A stretch of DNA of 64,000 nt from Apostichopus japonicus (Eukaryota > Echinodermata > Holothuroidea > Aspidochirotida > Stichopodidae), in assembly GCF_037975245.1 (NCBI RefSeq), contig NC_092582.1, positions 15,774,077 to 15,838,076 on the forward strand, written 5' to 3'. The position numbers were made by a program, and so were the translations under genes. The notes under the pieces are model-generated. The model saw nothing but the letters and a program-made list of their open reading frames with translations, was not told the origin of the DNA and did no database searches. This document shows, piece after piece, positions 1-11,105 of the stretch; within the stretch, counting starts at the first letter, position 1, and every line of letters begins with the position of its first letter.

Positions 1-190
1 GGAGTAAATTACTTTTTGATGTGATTTAGTAAATGTACTTTTGATGAAGAAAATTATTTTTGATGGAGAAAATGTATTTTGTTGGGCTAAATTTATTGTT
101 GATGAAAAAAAGTTTTCTTGATGGAGTAAATTTATTTTTGATTGAGAAATGTATCTTTTTTTATGTAAAAGTTATTTTTGGTGTAATTAA
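1..190. repeat. Degenerate AT-rich tandem repeat
   Basis: The window opens with loose repeats of a roughly 30-base unit built around TTTTTGATGGAGAAAAT and TAAATTTATTTTTGATG. Copies differ by many substitutions, and the array probably continues off the left edge. No coding content is seen. Confidence 0.5.
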
Positions 191-1700
191 ATGAACTTCT
201 TCTTATATTTTGTTTTTGCGGTAACGGTCGACCATATACTTGTACATAGGCTACTAGGAAAGCAATATGCTTCTGTCACTGCCAGTGAAATGCCAAAGGA
301 CAGACGCAGTCTTGCGGTAATCTAATACTGATCGATGAAAACTTTGGTTACATCCTTCGCCGTTGTATATTGTTCAATTAAAAGCCAAACTTCAATTTCT
401 TGGAACCTAGAAACTTCGTTGAATTTAGATAGGCAGGCTAAATTTTACTGTTGTTACGTCCCAGCAGTACAGATAGAGCAGTACAAAAACTGTTTCGTGG
501 AACCAATTGACGTTTTTTGTTTAAATAGAAACATGATAAAGATGGCTCGGGCTCACAATTCTGTGTATGTTTTTCATATTCGTTATTTTAAGAATTTCTT
601 ACGATCTGAAAGTAAATTTGGCACTGATCATTGCCTAACGTTAAAACGCATACTCTATACGTAACATATAGCAGTGTAGGTCATGACGCTTTTGGGTGAG
701 CTCTTAATTTATTTGCGACAATTACGAAGAGGCTCCTAAAATTATGTGATCCATACCGTACCAATAGGCTGATAATTTCCTTCGGCCTAGTCTGGTTAAG
801 TGCTTAGTATATGAACAGCCTATAGTGTACCTTTCTTTTTCACAAAGCTATTTCCCGTATCTATTTGTTGCCCAGAAAACGCCCCGGCAACGCTTTCGAT
901 TGATACTGTCTTGAATATTTCTCACAAGCTATCTTATGTTTTTCCTCTAGTTTTGGCAGATTGGCTCTCGAAGCCAGTAAGGTTTGCCAATCCCCAAAAT
1001 GTTTATTCGTGTGCTCCTTCCCGCAGTCAGCCAGTTGGGACGATTTCCTAACGCTAATACCCCTCTTAACTGTACACTAATATTATGCTCTCAAAATACA
1101 CTGGTATTGACAGTACAAACAGTTCCTAACTTTGATCTGATAGAAACATGATATTTATACTGCTTGTAATGACAATACGTATGCTCTGTAGCGGGACATG
1201 ACCCTACATTATAGACAATTTCGAAGCCAGTTGGGTCAATTTCCTAATGCTGATACCTCTCTAAACTGTACACAAGTAAGAATAAAGATTTTGTAGTTTG
1301 CATAAGTTTACGCCACTCCAGCTTTGGAGTAATGTCCAAGACGTTAGTTGTAACGGACATATCCTTGGGCATGTATATATAATGCAAGTATAAATATATA
1401 TATATTCGAGATAGGCATAAACGGTCCGTTAATTTGATTTGGGGGGGGGGGGGGCTGTAACGACTTCCCTGAAAAATCTAACCAAAATTTTTCGCGAGCT
1501 ATACGCGCGCGTTCCACATGTTAATATGCATATCATAGCCTATAGGCATTCATCGGTTATTACATCACATGCCAATAACATAAAATCATTTTCCGTGTTA
1601 GTACCCTTCCATATTGGTTAGAATTATTGGGGAAGTCGTTACAACAATCATGATAATAATATAAGTTTAACCATTGAAAAACAAATTGCAAATTATTCTT
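191..1700. other. Intergenic stretch with no supported gene
   Basis: A 109-codon open frame at 335-664 (+) has no recognisable domain and ordinary AT-rich composition, so I do not call it a gene. A 14-G run lies at about 1441-1454. Nothing else is supported here. Confidence 0.5.
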
Positions 1701-1713
1701 CTTTCAGTAGGTG

Positions 1714-2168
1714 CCAGTGGCGGAGCTAGGGGTATTGGTCAGGGGAGAGGGAATGGTCTGTAGGGGCGCTTTCGACACTATCTAAGCGGAGCGCCACCAC
1801 AGGTTGGCGCGAGGCGTACAGAATTTTTTTGAGTAAAGAAACTCCCAAGATCGCCGGAAATGACCCTTTCCAGGCCTTGCTAGTTTGCAGATAAACGAAG
1901 AATAAATAGGTGTCATAGCCATTTGTCAGAAAATTGCACCAACAAAATGTGACAAATGTCAATAGGTATTTGAGAGCGCAATAAAAAAGTCAATAATCGC
2001 GAATAAGTAGAAAGTGGTAAAAAGCTGAAAAGGGCGCCAGTAGTCCATTTGAGTCCCCCTCTGACTGTATGGACGCTCCGCATATTGCCCGAATTTTCAC
2101 CAAAAAAAATTGGTTGGGGGCTGCAGCACCCCCAGCCCCCACCCCCTCCCCCGCCTCCTACGCCTATG
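1714..2168. mobile_element. Probable hAT-like miniature element, ends not proven
   Basis: The left edge starts CAGTGGCGGAGCTAGGGG. The right edge ends CCCGCCTCCTACGCCTATG, which is an imperfect inverted match to the left. The CAGTGGCG start and the interior G/C tracts (GGGGGCTGCAGCACCCCCAG) resemble the better-defined element at 14093-14680. No target-site duplication is visible at these borders, so the exact ends are uncertain. It has no transposase frame. Confidence 0.4.
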
Positions 2169-2574
2169 TTTAAAACGGACTCTGAGGCATGTATGCAAGC
2201 GAGAAATAGTGCATTACAAACGCTTTGACCAAGACTACTTTCTGCCTAGCAATGAAACTTCAAAGTAGTGGATATCCAATCAAAAAGCGCGATTAACGAT
2301 TGCGCAATATATACACCTAGGGAAGGGCTTAGTACGTGATGTTGCCAGTATACATAGTAGGCCTATACAGCCTAAATAAATATTAGTTGTACTAGTGAGA
2401 GTGACACTGATCCCTTGCGCAATGTAATCAACTTTCAGAGACTAGTCTAGAGGTATGCGGGTACGGTAATTATGACTGATTCCTTGATATGGGTGATAAT
2501 CGTTGAATATCAGAAGGGAGCTCGAGAATACCAAAACTTGTAAGTTGTGGTTGTACTTGTAGTAATTAAACAGG

Positions 2575-2665
2575 CACTTTTACTGTACCGTAGGCAATTA
2601 CACTGTACGATAGGCAATTTCACTGTACCATTGGCAATTTCACTGTACCGTAGGCCTAGGCAGTT
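2575..2665. repeat. 21-bp tandem repeat, about four copies
   Basis: The unit CACTGTACCGTAGGCAATTT is repeated about four times with one to three substitutions per copy. It lies in non-coding sequence. Confidence 0.75.
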
Positions 2666-2801
2666 TCTGTTTGTTAAAGACTTGTTAAAAACCCCTCACG
2701 GGTATCACAAGGAGGATGTTGGTACACAGGGCAGCAGTGCTGGTAACAATGCGTGGGCAATCTTGTCTTAAACACCTCAAGGCTCAAGACTAGGGCTCTC
2801 C

Positions 2802-2950
2802 TTAAAGGCATTGAAGACTCGCCCCAAACCGAGTGCGGCCATCTGAAAAAGCTAACTTTCTGATGCTTGCAAGTGAAGTTTGCTGCTTGTCGCTACAAAA
2901 TGGGGCAGTTAAGACCAACAAAAGTTACCAGTTATTTTATTAATCCCTTT
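2802..2950. mobile_element. 5' fragment of a TTAA-type miniature transposon
   Basis: It begins with TTAAAGGCATTGAAGACTCG and continues with the same sequence as the copies at 24258-24600 and 32311-32541 (AAAAAGCTAACTTTC, TGCTTGCAAGTGAAGTTT, CGCTACAAAATG). The right half and right inverted repeat are absent, so this is a truncated copy. Confidence 0.7.
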
Positions 2951-3345
2951 ATTTATTAGACATTAAAACATCTGCCATGTGTTATACATAGGTTTGCTTC
3001 TCTTTTATGTTTACCTAGGTCAAAATTTGAAAGAAGTATTTGCAATTCTTGTAGAAAGCCTTTTTCCACCAGAAATCGTTGCAATACCGACGATGGTGCA
3101 TACTGCAAGAAAATAAGTCATGCTTCTTGAGTGTGGTAGATTTTGGGCAGACAGTGGGTAAAAAGTCTCATAAAGGGCAGTTGAAGGTCTTAATTTATTC
3201 GCTTTTAAAGAGGTATTGAAATTTTCCATCAGGTAGGAAGATAAAGGTAAGGAATTTGTGGTATTGTTTATTCAGGCTGCTGTACACTGAGGACAAGAGA
3301 GATGCAACCTTCCTTTTTTGCTCAAACATTGTTATGGGTATAGAC

Positions 3346-4008
3346 TAGTGCTGATAGCCGTAATCGATTAATCGCCAGTAGTGGAAGTTTGATTAATTGC
3401 GCTCAAAATTAACCTAAGTTGCGATTACTCAACTGCAAACTAACACTACACATAAACTCTTTTGAATAATAGCCTAACATATCAAAAACAACTCTAAAGC
3501 AGTTTGTCAGTAAATGTCGCAAAAGTACAGGTTCTCACAAGGCTACACTAGCACTGTGCTGTGTTAAAAATCGGCAAGCACCTGGTCAGATTCATGCTTT
3601 AACCTGTCAGTAATAAGCTTGTTCTGCAGTGCAACATTCAGTCCTAGGAATGTTTGATAATTGTTGCGCATAATCGCAAATTTGTAAGTTATAAATCTTT
3701 TAAGCTTGCAAAAGTATTTGTCATTTCTTCAAATATATATGTTTACAAATTACTTCATTCCTGGCCTGGATCACATTTATCGGATGTCTGATCGAGTGTG
3801 TTGATTGCGGTGTAGTTTAATTTCAATGTGCCTGCCTTCGTGCTAGGCTAGAGCCTAGCCTAGAACGTTGAATGTCCTTCTACAGAAAACTCTTGCATAC
3901 CAATGACTGTATATCTGCAATGTAAAAATGACAGCGATGTCGTAATAACTGCAGCCGAGTAATCGCAGTAATCGCGAGAGCTCTGCGATTAATCGACTAT
4001 CAGCATTA
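3346..4008. mobile_element. Non-autonomous hAT-like element (663 bp, 8-bp TSD)
   Basis: The left end is TAGTGCTGATAG followed by TCGATTAATCGC six bases later. The right end is GCGATTAATCGACTATCAGCATTA, its imperfect inverted repeat, written here across 3985-4008. Flanks are GTATAGAC at 3338-3345 and GTATAGAG at 4009-4016, a 7/8 match consistent with the 8-bp target duplication of hAT elements. No transposase is encoded; a 63-codon minus frame at the right end is incidental. Confidence 0.75.
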
Positions 4009-4844
4009 GTATAGAGGTCTAAGGCTAGGGGCACCTTTTCCCACACCTTTGAGAATTTTGATAAATTGGAGGATGCCTTACTGTAGATGCATGATTAGCA
4101 TCTTGAAACAATGATGAAGAATTTACATTTTCCAGCTGTTTAAGGTTGCACTGTCCGTATAAATTCATGTACTACACACTTTGGGTTTGTAACATAAAAT
4201 TCAGGTGGACCCTGTCTCCATGATAATTTTCTCCCCAAGTCCTTAAATTTGACCACTCTCATGAGCATGTCTCAGTTACTCAGATTAATGTGGGTGAAAA
4301 GGGATCACAGTTGGAGCTTACAAAGGGTTATCAATTCACCTTCATTTTGAAAAATACATGATTTTTTTTTTTCGTTTCACTTACTACCAAAAAACCTAAC
4401 TTGACCTTTTCAAAGTATCACAGAATTTATCAATTCGATTTCGACCAGCAAGTTTCTGACGTGCAGACAAATCGGTCCTTTCTGTGCATTACTATCATAA
4501 GGTCATGATGTTAAAAATAAGTGTGCTATAAATACTAGGTACCCAGTCATATTAGGTCTCTGAACTATACTTCAGAGCACTTGTATAGAGTCAGTATTTA
4601 TGAATGTGTACAGTATGCTGTTTCCATTAGATGTAGATGTTCATGCACTGTCAAACAAGTACTGAGCCACATAAAAGCACAGTATATTATAAATGGTAAG
4701 TTTGGATAAGAATTAGAGGTCAAGCCGAGGGTCAGTCATTCCTAGTAGCTGATTGCTAGAAACACAGAGAGAAAAGTGAGTGGGACAGTGCACAGAAAAA
4801 TGTGTAAGGTATTACACAAGCCAACTATAGTTTCCTTGCCTCTC

Positions 4845-4985
4845 TTACTTCCTTGCTTGCTTGTTTGCCTACTGGCTGGCTTGCTTGCTTACTGGCTTGC
4901 TTGCTTACTGGCTTGCTTGCTTACTGGCTTGCTTGCTTACTGGCTTGCTTGCTTACTGGCTTGCTTGCTTGTACGTACACTCGCT
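4845..4985. repeat. 16-bp minisatellite
   Basis: About eight copies of TTGCTTGCTTACTGGC. A spurious Leu/Ala/Cys-rich frame runs through it because the array has few stops in that frame. Confidence 0.9.
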
Positions 4986-5289
4986 TGCTGGTCTTTCTAA
5001 CTAGCTCCAATCATGAAATTCGATAGATATATTTATAGAAACTCCACTGGATTTTTCCATTGTTTTAGCTGCTGAAATTAATTTTTAGAAACGAGTTGGG
5101 ACCTTGATTATTCCTTTTGAATAAACAGTTCTAGGTATAATTTTATGTGTTGCAACGTTGCAGGTATACTACAGTAGTACTAGTACTGCTAGTCATATTT
5201 TTTTTTATACACTTCAGTAGGCGAAAAAGGGAAGTACAGTAGCTGATAAATTTATTTTGCGAATTATTTATTACAGCTTTAGCTTTTAT

Positions 5290-5990
5290 TTATAGTTTCT
5301 ATTTACTGGTAGCACGTAATAACAGTAAATGTAGCTTGTTTGTTGATATTTGTTTTATTTCTTGCCGAAGGCAAAAGGAATCTGTGCGTTGGTAATGGTG
5401 TGTATGCCTGTGTTTGTGGGCATGTTACGCTGTTTGTGAAAACGATAACTCAACAAGGCTGGGTAACCTTGAGGGATCTCAAACTTGGCAATAACAGTAA
5501 GTAGTTTAACTGGCTATAACAGTAAAATAGCTTGTTTGTTTTTTGTTTTTATTCCTTGCAGAAAGCCAAAGGAATCTGCGCAATGGCAATGGCATTTGGT
5601 GTGTGTGTGTGGCGCTGCTTATGAACACGATCACTGAAAAAGGGTAACCTTGATGGATCTCATACTTGGTACGTGGGTGCCTCACATCGAGTACAAGAAA
5701 CGTTTTATGTTAAGTGTAAGTCAAAGATCATTTGAAGATTATTTGTGGTCACCCTAGGTCAAACTGTTAAAAGCTTGTGAACACCTTATCTCAAGAAGAG
5801 TAACATCGTCCAGTCTGATACTTAGTATGTAGATGTACCAAGTAGAAAATTGCCATTGATTTTGGGGAAGGTCAAAGGTCAACTGGGGTCACCAGAGTTC
5901 TCACTCTGTAAACACAATATCTGAAGAAGGGTAACATTAAGAAGTATCATCACTTTGTTAAGGCATGTGTATGCCTTAACAAAGTAGATG
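5290..5990. repeat. Diverged duplication of a dispersed repeat family
   Basis: Two copies of a roughly 200-bp unit occur. The first (about 5335-5510) and second (about 5510-5690) share AGCTTGTTTGTT, GCAAAAGGAATCTG, and GGGTAACCTTGA followed by GGATCTCA. A further unit at 5760-5990 contains the exact direct repeat AGGTCAAAGGTCA at 5869-5881 followed by GGGGTCACC. The same family recurs at 7620-8105 and 12780-13190. Confidence 0.65.
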
Positions 5991-6050
5991 AACCCTAAAA
6001 AATATTTCCTGTGGGCAAGAAATCACTAAGCCTTTTAGCTTTCTGTTTTT

Positions 6051-6067
6051 TCTTTCCCATTTTACAG
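6051..6067 (+). promoter_or_regulatory. Likely 3' splice site of a 5' UTR intron
   Basis: A long T/C-rich tract ends in TTTTACAG, with the leader continuing from 6068. The matching non-coding first exon was not identified. Confidence 0.5.
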
Positions 6068-6140
6068 CGGCGAGATGTTAAATGCAACACGGTGTAATTT
6101 GCAAAGTTCAGATTAAAAGTAAATATTAAACGACAATCAA

Positions 6141-7202
6141 ATGGCCAGATTTCCAGCCGCTAATGAGATGGAACTCGCAGATGTTGAGGATAGACCATCT
6201 AAGATGAAAGATACTGTGGTGAGTGATGATATCAGAGGAGGTGGAACATCGAGGAGTCTTGTGAGATCTCTCATCGCTCACCGTGGCGTGTTCTTGATCA
6301 TTATATCCGCGATGGTGTTCTCCTTGTGGGCTTCTCTCGCCAAAATTTTGACGACGTCTTTAAGCGTATTCCAGGTGGTGGTCATGACCATGCCATTTGC
6401 GATGGCATCCTCGGCTGTATGCGCCACTCTAAAAGGTCTCAAACCTCCGGCTAACGGGGCCCCACCTTACTTTTGGCTGCTGGCCAGTGGTCTCCTTGTA
6501 ACGGTCAAGAACGTAACCACGTTCTGGGCATATGCATTCATCGACGTGGCCGACGTCATCACCATTGGTCAATCCTCGGTGATCATCGTGGCTATACTGA
6601 GCTGCTTTATATTAAGGGAACCACCTAAATTGCTCGATATTGTCTTTGGCGTGTTGGCCATCGTCGGAGTAGTCGTTATCGCCCGTCCGTCATTCATTTT
6701 CGGCTCAGAGGAGAGCATGTCTAGCTCCGATCAAAAAAATTCACTGCTCGGAATCGCCCTAGCGATGACGACCGCCCTCACGATCGCCATTTTTTACATC
6801 GTCACCCGCAAGCAGTCATCGCTAGGAGTTCATCCCTTCATTTCATCTCTCTCAAATTCATCGCTCTGCTGTTTCTTAACCGCAATACTCTGCACTGCTT
6901 TGGGTTATTGGAAGTGCCCCACCTACGAGGAACTCATGTTAACGATCGCTACTGGTATGGCGTACTTTGGGGGTCAAGTTACAATGTATCTCTCGTTGTC
7001 TTTGGAGAATGCCACGACGGTCTCGGTCCTGTTCACGTCTAAAATTGTGTTCGGTTTCATCTGGCAGTTTGCATTGTTTTACGTTATACCCTCCTGGACA
7101 TCAGCCTGTGGTGCTGCTTTAGTGATGACCGCCTGCGTATGTACCGTCCTACGAAAATGGTACTCCCAACGAGAAAATGAGAATGAAGACCCGGCAGTCT
7201 GA
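6141..7202 (+). CDS. SLC35G-like EamA/DMT-superfamily membrane transporter
   Basis: This 353-residue protein has an acidic, polar N-terminal tail of about 45 residues. About ten hydrophobic segments follow, in the two-repeat EamA arrangement of the drug/metabolite transporter superfamily. The stretches FSLWASLAKIL, DVADVITIGQSSVIIVAILS and GVVVIARPSFIF match the SLC35G pattern: helix 1, the helix 4 GQS region, and the end of EamA repeat 1 with its RPxF motif. A second repeat begins near residue 205. Substrate and organelle cannot be told from sequence. The whole coding region is one exon. A strong 3' splice site (pyrimidine run then TTTTACAG, AG at 6066-6067) lies 73 bases upstream, so a 5' UTR intron is likely. 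A short upstream ATG frame at 6075 terminates before the start. A G-rich run lies shortly after the stop. Family assignment is strong; the exact paralogue is open. Confidence 0.9.
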   Translation: MARFPAANEMELADVEDRPSKMKDTVVSDDIRGGGTSRSLVRSLIAHRGVFLIIISAMVFSLWASLAKILTTSLSVFQVVVMTMPFAMASSAVCATLKGLKPPANGAPPYFWLLASGLLVTVKNVTTFWAYAFIDVADVITIGQSSVIIVAILSCFILREPPKLLDIVFGVLAIVGVVVIARPSFIFGSEESMSSSDQKNSLLGIALAMTTALTIAIFYIVTRKQSSLGVHPFISSLSNSSLCCFLTAILCTALGYWKCPTYEELMLTIATGMAYFGGQVTMYLSLSLENATTVSVLFTSKIVFGFIWQFALFYVIPSWTSACGAALVMTACVCTVLRKWYSQRENENEDPAV

Positions 7203-7619
7203 TCATTTAATGGTGTCAGAATTAGGTGTAAGGGATAGAGTGGGGGGGGGGAGGGATAACAAATTCCCTTTCGTTAGGTTAAAATAGGTGAAGGTTGCAA
7301 AAATAATTTCTAAGATCTACTTATAACTATATCAAATTATAGGAAATACTGTAATTTATCCAGCATCGGAATGCTAAATGCTCTGCGAAATAGCCAAATG
7401 GCTATACTAGTCCAAAGATGACCAGCAAAATTTTTTTACACATGAACTTTATAACTTGAGATAAAATTCAAAGTCTTTAAGCCTGCTATGTTACAGAAAA
7501 CATGAAAGCTAAATTACTTGCTGAATTAGACACACTACAGGGAATAACTTTCAGCACAGCAATCATATTTCCTTTTTGGTTTCGATCATTATCGTAACCT
7601 ACTGTATGCATTCATGATA

Positions 7620-8105
7620 GCATAGGTGTGTGTGTGTGTGAGTGCGTTTGTCACGCCCAGCTTTTAAACATGATATCTCAAGAAGGGAACTTCAGACAAA
7701 TTTCATTTTTGGTGTGTAGAAGTACCACATTAAGTACAAGAAGCCTATTGTATTTGGTGGAGGTCAAAGGTCATTGGGGTCACCATGGTCAAATTGTGAA
7801 AACCTTGTAAACACGATATCTCAAGAAGGGAAGGTCGGACCAACTTCATATTTAAGGTATAATAGAACCACATTGATTACTAGTACCCTGTTGTTTTTGG
7901 TGGAGGTCAAAGGCCATTTGGGGTCACCGGTGGTCAAGTAATAAAAACCATGTGAACATGATATCTCAAGAAGAGAAGGTCAGACCAATTTCATATTTGA
8001 TGTAAAAGTACCACATTGTTTAAAAGAAGCCTATTGTGTTTGGTGGAGGTCAAAGGTCATGAGGGGTCAAATTGTTAAAACCTTGTAAACACGATATCTC
8101 AATCA
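7620..8105. repeat. 143-bp tandem repeat with DR1 motifs
   Basis: Three to four copies of a unit containing AACACGATATCTCAAGAAGG, GTACCACATT and GGTGGAGGTCAAAGGTCA. The AGGTCAAAGGTCA segment is at 7761, 7904 (one base changed) and 8047, a regular 143-bp spacing. The family is related to the repeats at 5290-5990 and 12780-13190. Confidence 0.8.
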
Positions 8106-10115
8106 TGCATTCTGATTCTTTTTCTTTGTAAGAGAAAAAACCTTCAGAGCACTCAAAACAGTTTCATTGCGGTATAAACAGTCGTGGCTATTTCTTCCAT
8201 CATACAAATACTTTGCATACAATGTACTACTTCACTAATTTAATTTCTCCCTGTCCAATGAATGGAACAACCTCATTACATCTACATATATGTGTTCTGT
8301 GGGACAGGTCATCAACAATCTTCAGTCTGTGACAGATTTCTACTTGTTTAAATGGGAACCAGCTGGGCCTGGCTGAAATTTCAAAATGCACTTTGAAATG
8401 CCCTGAATATCTACATTGGACTGGCTCCCTATGAACAGTACCCAGGGCAATACCCACAGTGTGTCATTGTTGAGGTAAGTTCAAACTGTCACATTCATCT
8501 TCATACAAAATTGTAAAGTTTGTCAGCTTGCTCCATAGTCCCGTCTGTTTGTGAATTTTACTTTATTTACGAAGTAACAGGGTCAGTTTCTTCTATTTGG
8601 GGACCCAGAACCCGGTGTAACTTTTTTGGGATGAAGTGAAAGTGAGACAACCCAAGATTCCTTTCAATTGATGTGTACACTGTAGGCTATAATTTGAAAA
8701 TTAATATGAAGAGGCAACAATAAGAAATTGTTTATTTTTAATAAATTTCAGTGAATTTTTTTTCTAACAAATTTCTGCTTCCTTTTTCTTTCTAATTTTT
8801 TTTGGAGGGGGGGGGGGGGGAGGCCTGGTCTGATGCTGAATACTGCTGATTAGAATATGTTCATTGAGATGTTAGTCAATTTGCAAGATCAGCAAAAGTC
8901 TGTGAAGTAATTGTCTCTATTGCTAATTCCCAGTATCAAACTATTCATTAAATTTGTGGGACACAAAATGTTCTGAATTGGAAAATTCAATCAAAATGAC
9001 GGTAAAACAGAATAATCAAATTATTTGTAACTACATACCTGTAGTAGATATCTTGGAATAAAGGGTCTCCAATCATGTGTGAACATTGTTTTAATTGGCA
9101 AGAATGGTTGTATGAAAGAGTCTCGGTAATATTGAACAGAATATGATCATCAAACAGTTGTACAGTATACCTATTGAACGAATTGAGGTCCCATTTATAA
9201 ACTCATTTGGTGGAAATCACATTTCCATTAAAGAGCCAAATGTCAGTCCTGTCACATAAGTTAGCCATACCATCTCACCATTTGTCGGAAACAACATGTT
9301 GTACTGCAATTATAAGCTAATTCCATACATGTATTTGCCATTTAAACACTAGGGAGGGGATGGTTGGGGATACAGCCCCAGGGGTCCTGAGCCAGTTAGG
9401 GGGCCCAGGAAAAATATGGAGTGGACAACATTAAATTATAGGATAAAGATTAGTGTATTTTCATGTTCTTATAAAGAAAACAAAGCGTACAAGAAGGGGT
9501 CAGCCTTTCCAGGTGAGACCTGCCTCTGCCACTTAGTACTTCAGAATGGCCACATTGATTTTTTTAACGAAAGTGTCACCAAATGCTCGTAGTTTGTCCT
9601 GTAGTACAGTGATCTGTACTGCAAATATAAATATAATTTATTTTCTCAATGCAGTTAGTTGTACATGCGTAAGTTTGGGAAATTTGTATTGGTTTGACCT
9701 TGAATGATTATGGATTAGAGTATGGTTTGTGATTAACATGCATGGTTGATCATGTGAAGAAAGCTAAATCTAGTAGGCTACTTTATATATGTTACAGTAT
9801 AAACTGCAGGGTAGAATATACTGTACATCAGTGACTTAGTACTGAACCATTGGTTGATGACTGATTGTTAGGTAAATAGATCAAAGCAAAAAGAACCATT
9901 CAAGTGGTTACTAAGTAGTCATTAATTTGCATGACTACAGTAGTTAAACTTGAATTGCATGAGTCTTAAAGGCATTTTCCAGCTGTTATATATATATACA
10001 GTATAGAGTATAAAATAATGCTAGAATAATTGTTCTTATATAAGTAAATGGAGAACAGACAGGGAATTTCTTTTGGGGGGGGGGCGGAGGGGGACGTTGG
10101 GAAAGAGGAAACAAA
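8106..10115. other. Intergenic stretch with no supported gene
   Basis: A 76-codon minus frame at 8227-8457 is open but matches nothing I recognise. On the + strand a good donor-like site (GAG/GTAAGTT) follows it at 8474. A 13-G run is near 8810. A G-rich segment at 9350-9420 ends in sequence resembling hAT-type repeat interiors. None of this supports a gene call. Confidence 0.45.
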
Positions 10116-10120
10116 TGTAT

Positions 10121-10200
10121 GGCTAGAATAGGATTTGAACCAGCGACCTTTGAGTTACAAGCCCAGCTCTCTACCACCTGAGCTATACAGCTCTTATAGT
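10121..10200 (-). mobile_element. tRNA-derived SINE head (tRNA-Thr-like)
   Basis: Read on the minus strand, this contains an A-box-like TAGCTCAGGTGG and a B-box-like GGTTCAAATCC at the spacing of a tRNA. The loop CTTGTAA would present anticodon TGT. The anticodon stem is imperfect and the acceptor ends do not pair, so this is a tRNA pseudogene or SINE head, not a working tRNA. A C-rich segment follows on the minus strand. Confidence 0.6.
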
Positions 10201-10484
10201 TGGTAACGATTCCCAATGCATGCCCCAGCTTACAAATGGCTTAATAGGGATTGCTGCTACCTTTTTTATTATTTCATTCACTTATATAATTATATATTAA
10301 AAAGCCATTAATTCCTTTGTTCTTTACCAGAATTATTTTCTGTTGAACTAATTACCATCCAGTGAGCTGGATAATGTAACAAAACATTACACACATATAT
10401 AGAGTATCATGCTTACATATGTCCTTACTATGTACAGTAGTACGGAAATCAATTCTCAACCACCACTCATCTGCAATTCCTCCC

Positions 10485-11105
10485 TCCCTTGACCCCCAAT
10501 CTAAGAACAATCATTAATCATGCATGTGTAATACTGTAGGTGAATCTGTGTTGCACAGGGAATAATTTAACTTGTTTCACATCACAAGTTCACAACCTAA
10601 GTACAAACAGTAAGCATGCATATATGTAATACTGTAGGTGAATCTATGTTGCACAGGAAATAATTTAGCCTGAGTATTGCATAACAACCTAAGAACAAAC
10701 AGTAATCCTGCATATGTAACACTGGAATCTGTGTTGTACAGGGAATAATTTAACCTGAGTATTGCATAACAACCAAAGAACAAACAGGAATCATGCATAT
10801 GTTGTACTGCATCTGTGTTGCACAGGGAATAATTTAGTATTGCATAACAGCCTAAGAACAAACAGTAATCATGCATATATATGTAATACTGTAGTCTGTG
10901 TTGCACAGGGAATAATTTAACATGAGTATTGCATAACAACCTAAGAACAAACAGTAATCATGCATATGTAATAATGTAATCTGTGTTGCACAGGGAATAA
11001 TTTAACCTGAGTATTGTATAACAACCTAAGAACAAACAGTAATCATGGATATGTAATACTGTAATCTGTGTTGCACAGGGAATAATATAACCTGAGTATT
11101 GCATA
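10485..11105. repeat. Tandem array of an ~84-bp unit, about seven copies
   Basis: Each unit holds TGTGTTGCACAGGGAATAAT, then CTGAGTATTGCATAACA, then CCTAAGAACAAACAGTAATC and ATGCATATGTAATACTG. GTTGCACAGG or a close variant recurs at about 10550, 10649, 10733, 10816, 10899, 10984 and 11068. The copies abut with no unique spacers, so this is a minisatellite-class array and not CRISPR. Confidence 0.9.

Noticed and set aside
335-664. 109-codon plus-strand ORF
   Set aside because: No recognisable domain and AT-rich composition like the surrounding non-coding DNA.
8227-8474. 76-codon minus frame and a plus-strand donor-like site (GAG/GTAAGTT)
   Set aside because: No family recognised, the plus frame has a stop just upstream, and no acceptor pairs with the donor.
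10121-10200. Functional tRNA-Thr gene on the minus strand
   Set aside because: Anticodon stem is mismatched and the acceptor arms do not pair, so it is better explained as a SINE head or tRNA pseudogene.
10485-11105. Regular direct repeats that could suggest a CRISPR array
   Set aside because: Units abut with no unique spacers, copies differ throughout, and the context is an animal genome.
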